A stretch of 64,000 bases of DNA from Bacteroidota bacterium (GCA_026391125.1 JAPLEO010000107.1:1-64000); one strand, 5' to 3'. Positions 35,752 through 45,580 are shown, counted from the stretch's first letter. The notes: generated from the sequence alone by a model not told the origin. Made by a program: numbers and translations.

Positions 35752-35906
35752 AGTACAGTTAGTTAGTTTCTTTGAAATAAATTAAAGACTTGGCAAAATA
35801 ATCATTTATTGATTTCAAGCGCGAAAACTTTTATAAAATCTATACTGATGTGAATAATAGCCTTTTCATCATAAATCTTATATTGCACGACTAATTGGCG
35901 GCATCT

Positions 35907-37157
35907 ATGCAAAAATCTAACAGGCTTACATTATATATTATAATATCTATGGTCGCGGGTGTTCTATTAGGATACCTAATTCATGAAAATTCTAGCCCTG
36001 CTTTTGTAGAGTCTTTTTCGAAAAACATTAAGTTATTAACTACTGTTTTCTTACGACTAGTGCAAATGATCATTGCTCCGTTGGTGTTCTCCACTTTAGT
36101 GGTGGGGATCGCGAAACTGGGCGACTTACAATCTGTTGGAAGAGTTGGTGGTAAAGCTTTGCTTTGGTTTATCACTGCTTCCTTGACCAGTCTTTTATTG
36201 GGCATGCTTTTGGTTAATTTATTGCAACCAGGAGTTGGGATGGATCTTGCCAATGCAGATGTTTCTGGTGCAAAAGACTTGGTGGGTAAAACACAGGAGT
36301 TTAGTTTGATCAAATTTGTAGAGCACGTTTTCCCGAAAAGTGTTTTTGAAGCAATGGCCAATAATGAGATCCTTCAGTTGGTGATCTTCAGTATATTTTT
36401 CGGAATAGCTACTGCTGCTTTGGGCGATAAGGGAAAAATTGTTGTGAAAGGCTTAGACTCTGTGGCACATATCATTTTAAAGATGGTGGGCTATGTGATG
36501 AATTTTGCGCCGCTTGGTGTATTTGGTGCCATCTCAGCAGTGATAGCTACAAAGGGCCTAAGTGTTTTTATTTTCTACGGGAAATACCTACTTTATTTTA
36601 TTTCAGGTATCGCACTATTATGGTTGATACTAATTATCGTGGGGTTTATTATTCTTGGAAAAAGGATGCCACAATTATTAAAAGCAATTTTTCCACCACT
36701 CATAATAGCATTCAGCACAACTAGTAGTGAAGCAGTATTTCCAAAACTTACAGAGGAATTAGAAAAATTTGGATGTAAGGATAAGATAGTTGCATTTATT
36801 CTACCATTAGGATATTCATTTAATCTAGATGGAAGTATGATGTATATGACATTTGCAAGTATTGCTATTGCACAAGCATACAATATACATCTTGATATTG
36901 GCACACAGTTCACCATGCTAATAGTACTAATGCTTACTAGTAAAGGTATTGCAGGTGTACCAAGGGCTTCGTTGGTTGTTGTTACTGCCACTTGTGCCAT
37001 GTTTCATATTCCACCTGAAGGAATTGCTTTAATCTTACCGATCGATCATTTCTGTGATATGTTCAGAACCGCAACAAATGTTTTGGGTAATGCCCTTGCT
37101 ACAGCCGTTGTAAGCAAATGGGAAAATTCATTAGAAAATCCTGCAAATACAATTTAA
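35907..37157 (+). CDS. Dicarboxylate/amino acid:cation symporter (DAACS)
   Basis: A membrane protein of about 416 residues, GltP/DctA-like, driving uptake of glutamate, aspartate or C4-dicarboxylates with Na+ or H+. Visible signatures are FLRLVQMIIAPLVFSTLVVGIAKLGD, AFSTTSSEAVFPKLTEELEKFG (serine-rich hairpin), LPLGYSFNLDGSMMY and PIDHFCDMFRTATNVLGNALA. A TTG at 35895 could extend the protein by four residues, but the ATG at 35907 is the better start. A DedA gene follows after 9 bases. Confidence 0.93.
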   Translation: MQKSNRLTLYIIISMVAGVLLGYLIHENSSPAFVESFSKNIKLLTTVFLRLVQMIIAPLVFSTLVVGIAKLGDLQSVGRVGGKALLWFITASLTSLLLGMLLVNLLQPGVGMDLANADVSGAKDLVGKTQEFSLIKFVEHVFPKSVFEAMANNEILQLVIFSIFFGIATAALGDKGKIVVKGLDSVAHIILKMVGYVMNFAPLGVFGAISAVIATKGLSVFIFYGKYLLYFISGIALLWLILIIVGFIILGKRMPQLLKAIFPPLIIAFSTTSSEAVFPKLTEELEKFGCKDKIVAFILPLGYSFNLDGSMMYMTFASIAIAQAYNIHLDIGTQFTMLIVLMLTSKGIAGVPRASLVVVTATCAMFHIPPEGIALILPIDHFCDMFRTATNVLGNALATAVVSKWENSLENPANTI

Positions 37158-37166
37158 GCTGTGCAT

Positions 37167-37847
37167 ATGTATTACTCATTATTGTTAGATGCTTTTCACT
37201 GGACTCAGCTTTTACAACCTCAATTTTATATTGAACATGGAGGTTTGTGGTTGATCTTATTTGTAATATTTGCTGAAACAGGATTGTTTGCGGGATTCTT
37301 TTTGCCAGGTGATAGTCTTTTGTTTGTGGCTGGTATTTATAGTACCAATCTTGCTAATGAAGTATTTCCTACAGGAAATGAGATCACCGATTTAATAGTA
37401 TTACTGGTGTTAATTTCTTCTGCTGGAATTTTGGGTAACTCTTTGGGTTATTGGTTTGGAAATAAAGTTGGTCCGGCTATGTATAACTGGAAAGAAAATT
37501 TATTATTCAAAAGACATTATTTAGAACAAGCACACGATTTTTACGAGAAACACGGTGGTGGAGCCATCATTGCTGCAAGATTCATTCCTATTGTTAGAAC
37601 ATTTGCGCCGATAGTTGCTGGCATTGTGCAGATGAATAAAAGTCGCTTTTTTTTATTCAACATCATCGGCTCAATATCTTGGGTTTTTAGTATGCTAGTA
37701 GGTGGTCACTTTTTGCAAAAGTGGATCCTTTCTGAATTTGGATTTGATTTAAAATTACATCTTGAGATTATTGTATTAGCAATTGTATTGGTTACTACTG
37801 CACCAGTTATATTCAAATTGATTTTCAATAAAAAGAAAACAGATTAA
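37167..37847 (+). CDS. DedA-family (VTT domain) membrane protein
   Basis: A membrane protein of about 226 residues with the DedA/SNARE-associated signatures ETGLFAGFFLPGDSLLF and AARFIPIVRTFAPIVAGIVQMNKSRF. Family members act in membrane potential maintenance and, in some cases, polyprenyl-phosphate or phospholipid flipping. A GTG at 37161 is an alternative start two codons earlier. Located between the DAACS symporter and an MFS transporter, probably one transcript. Confidence 0.93.
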   Translation: MYYSLLLDAFHWTQLLQPQFYIEHGGLWLILFVIFAETGLFAGFFLPGDSLLFVAGIYSTNLANEVFPTGNEITDLIVLLVLISSAGILGNSLGYWFGNKVGPAMYNWKENLLFKRHYLEQAHDFYEKHGGGAIIAARFIPIVRTFAPIVAGIVQMNKSRFFLFNIIGSISWVFSMLVGGHFLQKWILSEFGFDLKLHLEIIVLAIVLVTTAPVIFKLIFNKKKTD

Positions 37848-37857
37848 ATAAAATAGG

Positions 37858-39108
37858 ATGACTGAAAAAAAATTCGGCATACTGTCGCTTCCAGTTATTG
37901 TTGCGGCTCTTGGCTATTTTGTAGACATCTACGACTTGCTACTTTTTACGATCGTAAAAAAAACGAGCATGTTGGGTGTAGGCGCAACAGATGCATCTCT
38001 TTTATCTGATAGTACTAAAGTAATTAACTGGCAAATGATCGGTCTGTTAATCGGTGGAATAGTTTGGGGTGTTTTAGGTGATAAAAAAGGAAGACTCAGT
38101 GTATTGTTTGGTTCTATCATTCTATATTCTGTTGCAAATATTATTACAGGGTTTGTACAAACTGTTGATCAATATGCAGCCTGTAGGTTTATGGCCGGAT
38201 TAGGATTGGCTGGTGAACTTGGGGCTGGAATTACACTTGTGAGCGAAATTTTACCGAAGAATAAAAGAGGAGTTGGCACTTCTCTAGTAGCGGGTATTGG
38301 CTTGTTTGGAGCTGTGTTTGCCTATTTTACGTATCAGTTAACACAAGATTGGAGACTATGTTATAAGATTGGTGGTGGATTGGGAGTTGGTTTATTATTA
38401 TTGCGCGTAAGCGTTGCGGAGAGTGGTATGTTTAAAGACCTTGCGCAAGATGCCAATGTTAGCAGGGGTAACTTTTTTATGTTCTTTAATAATAAAAAAA
38501 GATTTAAAAAGTATGTGATGGCTGTATTGATAGGCTTGCCTACTTGGTATGTCATAGGTATTTTAGTAAACCAAAGCGATCGTTTTGGAAAATCGATGTT
38601 TGGTAGTGTTACAATTGATTCGGGTAGATCGATCATGTTTGCCTATGCTGCAATTGCAACAGGAGATATTTTAATTGGGTTTATCAGTCAGTTTTTTAAA
38701 AGCAGAAAAAAGGCATTGCTTTTATTTTATTCATTTACAATTATTTCTTTGTTCTTTTTCTTTAGTCCGGTTAACAATTCTGATAGTAGCATGTATGCCA
38801 TTTGTGCCGCACTTGGTTTTAGCACAGGATTTTGGGCCATTTTTGTAACAATGGGTGCAGAACAATTCGGAACCAATTTAAGAGCTACTGCTGCTACTAC
38901 CATTCCAAATGTTGTTAGAGGAATACTGCCGTTGATTAATCTTTTATTTCTAGATATTTTTCAAAAGACCTGGGGTTGGGATTTGATAAAAAGCGGTGTT
39001 GTTACCGGGGTTATAGTTATGACCATCACTATGATCGCTTTTTATTTCACGGAGGAAACTTTTAGTAAGGATCTGAATTATTTAGAGGCGGAAGAAATGC
39101 TCCCATAA
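37858..39108 (+). CDS. MFS transporter
   Basis: A 416-residue, 12-helix major facilitator. The loop 2-3 signature appears as GDKKGRLSVLFGS, and AACRFMAGLGLAGELGAGITLVSEILPKNKRGVG resembles the sugar/metabolite:H+ symporter branch. ATG preceded by TAGG, 10 bases after the DedA stop. The substrate cannot be assigned. Full length; no sign of damage. Confidence 0.9.
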   Translation: MTEKKFGILSLPVIVAALGYFVDIYDLLLFTIVKKTSMLGVGATDASLLSDSTKVINWQMIGLLIGGIVWGVLGDKKGRLSVLFGSIILYSVANIITGFVQTVDQYAACRFMAGLGLAGELGAGITLVSEILPKNKRGVGTSLVAGIGLFGAVFAYFTYQLTQDWRLCYKIGGGLGVGLLLLRVSVAESGMFKDLAQDANVSRGNFFMFFNNKKRFKKYVMAVLIGLPTWYVIGILVNQSDRFGKSMFGSVTIDSGRSIMFAYAAIATGDILIGFISQFFKSRKKALLLFYSFTIISLFFFFSPVNNSDSSMYAICAALGFSTGFWAIFVTMGAEQFGTNLRATAATTIPNVVRGILPLINLLFLDIFQKTWGWDLIKSGVVTGVIVMTITMIAFYFTEETFSKDLNYLEAEEMLP

Positions 39109-39124
39109 AGCTTTGGCTATGTTT

Positions 39125-39132
39125 TAAATTTG
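39125..39132 (+). promoter_or_regulatory. -7 element 4 bases before the GT9 ATG
   Basis: TAAATTTG followed by TTGC and the ATG at 39137, the third perfect TAnnTTTG-N4-ATG in the window. No -33 TTG at the right distance. Confidence 0.45.
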
Positions 39133-39136
39133 TTGC

Positions 39137-40129
39137 ATGAAATTTTTGGTTATTCGTTTTTCATCTATTGGAGATATAGTTCTTACAACTCCAGCCATTC
39201 GATGCCTAAAGCAACAAGTGGAAAACGCAGAAGTGCATTTTCTTACTAAAGAGAATTTTAAAACAGTAACGGAAGGCAATCCATATATTGATAAGTTTTT
39301 CTATTTCAAAAATGATCTCTCTTCATTGATCAATGAATTAAAACTCGAGCACTACGATTTTGTAATTGATTTGCACGATAATTTTAGAACCAAAAGAATT
39401 GGCTGGGCTTTGAATGCCAAAGTGCTTACTTATAATAAAGAAAGGGTTGAAAAATTTCTATTAACAAAACTACATATCAATAGAATGGCTGGCCGTCATA
39501 TAGTGGATCGTTGCATCGATACACTTGCCCCATTAGGAGTTGTAAATGATGGAAAAGGAATGGATTACTTTATTCCGGAACGATGCGAAATTAAAATGGA
39601 GGATTTACCTGTTCCACATATGGTTGGATATGTGGCAATTGTAATTGGGGCTTCCTATTTCACAAAGAAACTGCCCATACATCAATTACAAGCTTTATGC
39701 ATGCAATTGGATTATCCAATCATCCTTGTAGGTGGGAAAGAGGACGCAAAAGAAGCTGAAGCTATTGCAGCAGTTGACCCTATTCGAATTTACAATGCTT
39801 GTGGTAAATTCAATTTGCACGAATCAGCTGATCTGGTGCGTAAATCGAAATTGGTAATCTCTCACGATACAGGGTTACAATATATTGCCTGTGCATTTAA
39901 TAAACCAGTACTTGCCATTTGGGGTGGCACTTCTCCATTATTAGATGTAGAACCTTATTACCCAAAAGCTGTTCAGGGACGGTATCAAAATTTTTTGGTG
40001 GAGGGTTTAAGTTGTCAGCCATGTTCCAATTTTGGAACAAAGACCTGCCCCAAAATACATTTTAAATGCATGGAAAATCAGAATATTATTACCATTGTAC
40101 AAGCCGCAAATCAATGGTTAAAGGCATAA
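39137..40129 (+). CDS. Glycosyltransferase family 9 (heptosyltransferase-like)
   Basis: A 330-residue GT-B enzyme that adds heptose or a similar sugar to lipopolysaccharide core. The N-terminal FLVIRFSSIGDIVLTTPAIRCLK and the C-terminal nucleotide-binding region SHDTGLQYIACAFNKPVLAIWGGTSP are diagnostic. The Cys-rich segment SCQPCSNFGTKTCP is common in Bacteroidota members. Other LPS genes are not present nearby. Confidence 0.93.
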   Translation: MKFLVIRFSSIGDIVLTTPAIRCLKQQVENAEVHFLTKENFKTVTEGNPYIDKFFYFKNDLSSLINELKLEHYDFVIDLHDNFRTKRIGWALNAKVLTYNKERVEKFLLTKLHINRMAGRHIVDRCIDTLAPLGVVNDGKGMDYFIPERCEIKMEDLPVPHMVGYVAIVIGASYFTKKLPIHQLQALCMQLDYPIILVGGKEDAKEAEAIAAVDPIRIYNACGKFNLHESADLVRKSKLVISHDTGLQYIACAFNKPVLAIWGGTSPLLDVEPYYPKAVQGRYQNFLVEGLSCQPCSNFGTKTCPKIHFKCMENQNIITIVQAANQWLKA

Positions 40130-40166
40130 AAAAAGCCGATCAAGAAATTTCTTGATCGGCTTTAAT
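40130..40166. terminator. Bidirectional terminator, GT9 / malate dehydrogenase
   Basis: A perfect 16-base palindrome (AAAGCCGATCAAGAAA at 40132-40147 and its complement to 40163) with A and T runs on either side, between convergent stops. Confidence 0.92.
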
Positions 40167-40181
40167 TTTATCTTTTAAAAA

Positions 40182-41111
40182 CTATAAGGTTTTCAAAACT
40201 TCATTCATATTTCTAACAGCGTCAGCACTCTTATTAAATGCAGCTTGCTCTTCTTCGTTCAATTTGAAGTCTAGGATCTTTTCCCAGCCGTTTTTACCAA
40301 TTACTACTGGTACACCTAAACAAATGTCTTTCTGACCATATTCGCCATCTAGACTAACGCAACAAGTAAATAATTTTTTCTCATCACGTAGAATGCTTTC
40401 AACCAACGCAGCTCCTGCAGCACCTGGTGCATACCAAGCAGAAGTTCCGATTAGTTTAGTCAAAGTAGCACCTCCAACCATTGTATCTGCAACGATCTGG
40501 TCCTGCTGTTCTTTAGTAAGGAAATTAGAAACTGGAGCGCTATTCCAAGTTGCGTGACGAATCAAAGGAATCATAGTGGTATCACCATGTCCACCTACAA
40601 CAACAGCATTCAAGTCACCCGGACTGCAACCAAGGTGTTGACTCAATTGATATTTGAAACGAGCACTATCTAAAGTACCGCCCATTCCGATAATGCGGTT
40701 TTTAGGTATGCCAGTTGCTTGTAATGCGAGATAGGTCATAGTATCCATTGGGTTACTAATCACAATGATGATGGCATTTGGAGAAAATTTCAAAATATTT
40801 TCTGCAACACCCTTAACGATACCTGCGTTAGTTCCGATCAGGTCTTCACGAGTCATACCTGGTTTACGTGGAATACCAGAAGTAATAACAACCACATCAG
40901 AACCAGCAGTTTTGCTATAATCATTGGTACTACCAGTGATTCTTGTATCAAAACCCAATAGTGCAGATGTCTGCATCATATCCTGTGCTTTACCTTCTGC
41001 TAAACCCTCTTTAATATCGAGGATCACCAATTCTTGTGCTAATGCAGCACGAGCAATATTATCGGCACAAGTTGCTCCAACGGCACCGGCACCTACAACA
41101 GTAACTTTCAT
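40182..41111 (-). CDS. mdh: Malate dehydrogenase (NAD)
   Basis: A 309-residue lactate/malate dehydrogenase-fold enzyme of the TCA cycle, interconverting malate and oxaloacetate. The Rossmann motif GAGAVGATC is at residues 7-15; LDIKEG carries the NAD-selective Asp; SGIPRKPGMTREDL holds the substrate arginines that favour malate over lactate; VVGGHGDTTM carries the catalytic His. Standard LDH-like MDH length. A partial -7 match (TACCTTTA) lies about 38 bases before the ATG. Confidence 0.96.
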   Translation of the reverse strand: MKVTVVGAGAVGATCADNIARAALAQELVILDIKEGLAEGKAQDMMQTSALLGFDTRITGSTNDYSKTAGSDVVVITSGIPRKPGMTREDLIGTNAGIVKGVAENILKFSPNAIIIVISNPMDTMTYLALQATGIPKNRIIGMGGTLDSARFKYQLSQHLGCSPGDLNAVVVGGHGDTTMIPLIRHATWNSAPVSNFLTKEQQDQIVADTMVGGATLTKLIGTSAWYAPGAAGAALVESILRDEKKLFTCCVSLDGEYGQKDICLGVPVVIGKNGWEKILDFKLNEEEQAAFNKSADAVRNMNEVLKTL

Positions 41112-41194
41112 AAAAAACTATTTAGAGAATGATTAATTTTTTTTAACCTCGTAAAGGTACTACTTGCTGATTTCTTAAAACTGATAAAAATCAC

Positions 41195-41710
41195 TTAATT
41201 CACTTTTAACACAGGGAATAATTCTTTCATTTCAGCACCGCCTTCAAATGCTTTTAGGAATAAGGCTTTTTTATCGTAAACAGCCACAAATGGGGTGAAT
41301 TTTACGCGGTAAAAACTTGGCAGTTTATAGTCAAGATCTCTTCCCATGACCATGTTCGGATATTTACTGATATTATACTTCACATAGAATTCTGTGATTT
41401 CTGGCATTGATTTAAAACTCACCCAAACAAAATTTATGTTTTTTAATTTGTCTATGTTTTTGATGATCTCTTTCAATTCATGCTGACAATGGCCACAATC
41501 AGGGGCGAAATAAATGATCACTGTATAGTCTCTATTAGGTAATTGATCCTTACTAAACCAAGTATTATCAGTCTTCATTATTTTAAAGGCCGGCATGCGG
41601 TTATCTTTTTTATAAGGAGGAATGGTATCGAAGCCTGCTTGTGCTTTTGCGGTGGTTATGCATAATGAAATCAAACAAAACACGAGAAGTTTCTGTAGCA
41701 TGGTAATCAT
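41195..41710 (-). CDS. Exported TlpA/redoxin-like thioredoxin
   Basis: About 171 residues from the ATG at 41710, chosen because it begins a clear signal peptide (MITMLQKLLVFCLISLCITT ending AKAQ) and sits 7 bases after the upstream stop; a longer reading to 41755 would overlap the ABC gene. The thioredoxin-fold active site is CGHC in YFAPDCGHCQHEL. Probably a periplasmic thiol reductant or oxidant. Encoded directly after an MlaF-like ATPase; a functional link is unknown. Confidence 0.85.
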   Translation of the reverse strand: MITMLQKLLVFCLISLCITTAKAQAGFDTIPPYKKDNRMPAFKIMKTDNTWFSKDQLPNRDYTVIIYFAPDCGHCQHELKEIIKNIDKLKNINFVWVSFKSMPEITEFYVKYNISKYPNMVMGRDLDYKLPSFYRVKFTPFVAVYDKKALFLKAFEGGAEMKELFPVLKVN

Positions 41711-41717
41711 TTTTCGA

Positions 41718-42509
41718 TTAGGATTCTTTTTTTTGAGCAACATTTTTTGCTTCAATCATACGCATTTGCTTGGCGTCTTGTAAAAATTCGGAGGCAAAAA
41801 TAAAATCGTTTAACAATTTGTCGTCACTGAATATAATATCCTTATTGGTTCCTTCCCATTGTTTTTGACCGTTGTATAGATAAACAATATGGTCGCCTAT
41901 TTCCATTACGCTATTCATATCGTGCGTAATAACAATGGTAGTGATCTTATATTCGTCTGTGATCTCTTTGATCAATTTATCAATGACCATGGAAGTTTGT
42001 GGATCAAGCCCTGAGTTAGGCTCATCGCAAAAAAGGTATTTTGGATTTAATACAATGGAACGTGCGATCCCAACTCTTTTTTTCATTCCTCCGCTAATCT
42101 CCGAAGGAAACCTTTTGTGTGCATCTTTTAAATTAACACGGGCCAAAACTTCATCAACGCGGTGCATTTTTTCAGCGCGGGTCCATCTAGTAAACATATC
42201 CAATGGGAACAAAACATTTTGCTCAACCGTCATTGAATCAAAAAGAGCAGTACCCTGAAACAACATACCGATCTGTTGCCGTAATTGTTTTCGAGTATCA
42301 TTATCCATCGTAAACATATCTGCACCATCATAAATGATCTGACCAGCATCTGGTTTAAACAATCCAACCATACATTTTGTAAGTACGGTTTTGCCACTGC
42401 CACTTGTGCCAATGATTAGATTGCACTTACCAGGTTCCATAACAGCACTAACGTCGTTAAGGATTACGCGGTCGCCAAATTGTTTAACTATGTTTTTTAT
42501 CTCGATCAT
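41718..42509 (-). CDS. ABC transporter ATPase, MlaF-like
   Basis: A 263-residue ATPase of the lipid-asymmetry (Mla/Mce) type. Walker A is GTSGSGKT in LIIGTSGSGKTVLTK, the signature is SGGMKKRVGIAR, Walker B/D-loop is YLFCDEPNSGLDP, and the switch His is in TIVITHDMNSV. Its expected permease partner is the MlaE-like protein at 54878-55615, 12 kb away, while most relatives have them adjacent. The substrate-binding MCE protein is not seen in this window. Confidence 0.9.
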   Translation of the reverse strand: MIEIKNIVKQFGDRVILNDVSAVMEPGKCNLIIGTSGSGKTVLTKCMVGLFKPDAGQIIYDGADMFTMDNDTRKQLRQQIGMLFQGTALFDSMTVEQNVLFPLDMFTRWTRAEKMHRVDEVLARVNLKDAHKRFPSEISGGMKKRVGIARSIVLNPKYLFCDEPNSGLDPQTSMVIDKLIKEITDEYKITTIVITHDMNSVMEIGDHIVYLYNGQKQWEGTNKDIIFSDDKLLNDFIFASEFLQDAKQMRMIEAKNVAQKKES

Positions 42510-42533
42510 GCTTATGCAAACTACAGATTTGTT

Positions 42534-43748
42534 CTATAACACAGTAATTTGGTTTCTTAATAAATCTGCAAATTCATCTCTTTTTCTGATTAGCGATGCT
42601 TTGCTATCGATCACTATAACTTCAGCGGGCTTATATCGAGAATTATAATTGCTCGACATTTCAAATCCATATGCTCCTGCATTATAAATGGCGAGATAGT
42701 CTCCTTCCCGAACTTCATGTAATTGGCGGTCTGTTCCAAATGTATCCGTTTCACAAATATTACCCGTAATCGTGTATGTTTTGAGTTCGCCTTTTTCATT
42801 GCTGATATTAGCAATTCGGTGATAGGCATCATACATCATAGGGCGAATTAGATGATTCAATCCTGAATTAACTCCAGCGAAAACTGTATTGTTACTTGTT
42901 TTCAGCACATTTACTTTGGTGATTAAATAGCCAGACTCACTCACCAAATATTTACCCGGTTCGAACCAGCATTGAAATTTTCTTTGGTGCTTGAGTTCAA
43001 GATTTTTTAAAAAGTTTTCAATTTCTTTTCCCAGCAAATTGATATCGGTGATATGGTCATTGTTTTTGTACGCGACTTTAAATCCACCTCCCAGGTCAAG
43101 AAATTCAAGTTCTGGGAAATGTGGTACCAATTCAAAAAACACTTCTGCAACTTTCATAAAAACAGATACGTCTTTGATTTCGCTACCCGTATGAATGTGT
43201 AAGCCACGTATAAAAATCTGGTGTTTTTTTACCAGATCCAATATTTCATCCAGTTGTTCAATTGGAATTCCAAATTTGCTATTACTATGTCCAGTAGAGA
43301 TTTTCAAATTTCCACCTGCCATAATATTGGGGCGCAATCTTATTCCAACAGGATAACTGTGACCATATTTCTTACCAAATTTCTCAAGGTTAGAGAGACT
43401 ATCGATATTAATATTTATTCCCAATGAAACGGCTTCTTCAATTTCACTAAAGTCGATACCATTGCTTGTATACAAAACATTCTCTGCTTTGAAGCCCACG
43501 TGTAAAGCAAGGTGTGCCTCATTTACAGAACTACAATCAATGGAACATCCGATTGATAGAATGTGTTTGAGAATATTAATATTGGTTAGGGCCTTGCTTG
43601 CATAGAAAAAACGAGTATTAGAATTGGCAAATGCGTTTTGCAAATTTCTAAACTGAGCAGTGATCTTATCTGCATTATACACATATAAAGGAGTTCCGTA
43701 AGTATTTGCGATACTGCATAACAGTTCGGGTAACAATTCTTGCTGCAT
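42534..43748 (-). CDS. lysA: Diaminopimelate decarboxylase
   Basis: A 404-residue PLP-dependent enzyme producing lysine from meso-diaminopimelate. The fold-type III barrel has the PLP lysine in FFYASKALTN (about residue 52), HIHTGSEI, LDLGGGFKV and the dimer-interface Cys loop GNICETDTFG; the C-terminal YGFEMSSNYNSR is typical. The start is preceded by TATCTTCG-CAAG, one mismatch from the leaderless pattern seen elsewhere. The gap to the MlaF gene is 24 bases. Confidence 0.95.
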   Translation of the reverse strand: MQQELLPELLCSIANTYGTPLYVYNADKITAQFRNLQNAFANSNTRFFYASKALTNINILKHILSIGCSIDCSSVNEAHLALHVGFKAENVLYTSNGIDFSEIEEAVSLGININIDSLSNLEKFGKKYGHSYPVGIRLRPNIMAGGNLKISTGHSNSKFGIPIEQLDEILDLVKKHQIFIRGLHIHTGSEIKDVSVFMKVAEVFFELVPHFPELEFLDLGGGFKVAYKNNDHITDINLLGKEIENFLKNLELKHQRKFQCWFEPGKYLVSESGYLITKVNVLKTSNNTVFAGVNSGLNHLIRPMMYDAYHRIANISNEKGELKTYTITGNICETDTFGTDRQLHEVREGDYLAIYNAGAYGFEMSSNYNSRYKPAEVIVIDSKASLIRKRDEFADLLRNQITVL

Positions 43749-43795
43749 CTTGCGAAGATAATTGTCTTAAGTCATGGACTAAAATAATGCGGAAA

Positions 43796-44596
43796 TTATT
43801 CTGGTTTTTCTTCTCCTTCTGCTCCTTCTGTGGAATCTTTGGTCTCCTCATTTTCGTCAGTTGGATCAGCTTCCTCTGATTCTAAGTCAGAATCATCTTG
43901 CGGATCTATCAATTCTCCATCCTGATTTACAGCGATTGTAGAAATATTTTCTGTAGGAGCTTCCTCTTCTTCAAGGCTATCGTAGCCAATATGTTCAGCA
44001 ACTGGCTGATCAGTAAAATCTTCTGGGCGGGTGCCTTCCACTAATTGTTCTGCCAATACCTCGCGGATCTTTGGTAAGTCTGCAGCACTATTAATTCCAA
44101 AATAATCCATAAAGTTTTTAGAAGTAGCATAAACCAGGGGTTTACCCGGTGAGTGCTCGTTTCTGCCACTGATGAGGATTAATTCTTTCTCCAATAATTT
44201 TTGAATACTATAATCGCTATTCACACCTCTGATCGCCTCAATTTCTCCTTTGGTGATTGGCTGTTTATAGGCAATGATGGCCAAAGTTTCTAGAGCCGCG
44301 TTGGACAAGCGTTTCAGAAATTTATCGCCATTTAATTGAGCGATCGTTTTATGATAATCTTTTTTGGTAAGGAATTGCCAGCCACCGCCGCTTTCTTTTA
44401 CTTCAAATGGATAAAATTCAGAATCATATTTTTCTTTGATTCCCTCCAAAGCACTTTCTACCTGATCAAGCATGATTCTTTCTTCTAAAAAACCAAAGCT
44501 ATTATTGATCAATTCAACGATGTCGAGCGATGTAAGTGGTTTATCACTTGCAAAGATCAGGACTTCAATATGGGGTATGATGGTGCTTATTTCCAA
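43796..44596 (-). CDS. scpB: Segregation and condensation protein B
   Basis: A 266-residue protein with two winged-helix domains (about 1-170) that joins ScpA and SMC in chromosome condensation. Conserved parts are IEVLIFASDKPLTSLDIVELI and NAALETLAIIAYKQPITKGEIEAIRGVNS. The C-terminal 90 residues are strongly acidic and low-complexity (LESEEADPTDENEETKD), as in many Bacteroidota ScpB. The start is TTG at 44596; no ATG or GTG precedes it in frame near the conserved region. scpA is not adjacent. Confidence 0.94.
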   Translation of the reverse strand: MEISTIIPHIEVLIFASDKPLTSLDIVELINNSFGFLEERIMLDQVESALEGIKEKYDSEFYPFEVKESGGGWQFLTKKDYHKTIAQLNGDKFLKRLSNAALETLAIIAYKQPITKGEIEAIRGVNSDYSIQKLLEKELILISGRNEHSPGKPLVYATSKNFMDYFGINSAADLPKIREVLAEQLVEGTRPEDFTDQPVAEHIGYDSLEEEEAPTENISTIAVNQDGELIDPQDDSDLESEEADPTDENEETKDSTEGAEGEEKPE

Positions 44597-44638
44597 AGTC
44601 TGAATTTCTTTTGTTTTTGTAAGATAATGGTTTTTGAA

Positions 44639-45520
44639 TTATCCCTGTAATGCAGCAGCACCACTAACGATCTCAGTTAACTCAGTTGTAATAGCCGCCT
44701 GACGTGCGCGGTTATAGCTGATCTTTAATGATTTCAATAATTCGTTGGCGTTTTCGCTAGCCTTATCCATTGCTGTCATACGTGCACCGTGTTCGCTGGC
44801 ATTACCATCCAATACGGCTTTGTATAATTGTGTGTTCAATATTTTAGGCATCAATTCTGCAATCAATGTTTCTACTTCTGGCTCAAAAATAAAATCAGAA
44901 TTTTTCTGACCTACTGGTTTAGCAACTTTTGGAATTGGCAAGAATTGTTCTGCAACAAACATTTGAGTTGCTGCATTTTTGAACTCGCTATAAATGACTT
45001 CAATTGCGTCATATTCCTTGTTCTCGAATGCCTTCATGGCAGCTTGTGCAGCAGCCTGAACGGTTTCGAATTTCAGATTCAAGAACACATCTTTATAAGT
45101 ATCGTTTGTTTTATAACCAGATTTAGTAAGCGCCTCATATCCTTTCTTACCAATATTCCAGATATGTACATTTCCTTTTGCTGCCTGAGCACTATATTTC
45201 TCAACGATCGTTGATTTAGCAAGTTTCACCAAATTAGCGTTATATCCACCGCATAAACCTCTATCACTTGTTACAACAATCAAGAGTACTTTTTCAACTG
45301 CTCTTTCTTCGGCTAATTTAAGTGTAACACCACCATCAAGACTACTCACAATATTGCTAAGCATCTCTTGTAGTTTTTTGGCGTAGGGGCGCATTTGTGT
45401 AATGCTGTCTTGGGCACGACGTAGTTTGGCAGCACTCACCATTTTCATTGCTTTGGTAATTTGCTGGGTGCTTTGTACACTCTTAATCCTATTACGTACT
45501 TCTTTTAATTGGCCTGCCAT
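44639..45520 (-). CDS. atpG: ATP synthase F1 gamma subunit
   Basis: A 293-residue rotor subunit of F1F0 ATP synthase. The N-terminal MAGQLKEVRNRIKSVQSTQQ and KAMKMVSAAKLRRAQ form the coiled-coil shaft; the C-terminal helix ends NRARQAAITTELTEIVSGAAAL. Normal length. In most Bacteroidota atpG follows atpA, but here its upstream neighbour is an unrelated membrane protein, so it is transcribed apart from the rest of the complex. Confidence 0.96.
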   Translation of the reverse strand: MAGQLKEVRNRIKSVQSTQQITKAMKMVSAAKLRRAQDSITQMRPYAKKLQEMLSNIVSSLDGGVTLKLAEERAVEKVLLIVVTSDRGLCGGYNANLVKLAKSTIVEKYSAQAAKGNVHIWNIGKKGYEALTKSGYKTNDTYKDVFLNLKFETVQAAAQAAMKAFENKEYDAIEVIYSEFKNAATQMFVAEQFLPIPKVAKPVGQKNSDFIFEPEVETLIAELMPKILNTQLYKAVLDGNASEHGARMTAMDKASENANELLKSLKISYNRARQAAITTELTEIVSGAAALQG

Positions 45521-45580
45521 ATCTTATTTTTCAAGTTTCGGGTTTGATAGCTGCTGCTTTTACAGCTCGGTTTTGGGTTG

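Noticed and set aside
35895..35906. TTG start extending the DAACS symporter
   Set aside because: Adds only four residues ahead of a natural ATG; the ATG at 35907 is the better start.
41711..41755. Longer N-terminus of the TlpA-like protein
   Set aside because: It would overlap the upstream ABC gene and place a charged stretch before a clear signal peptide.
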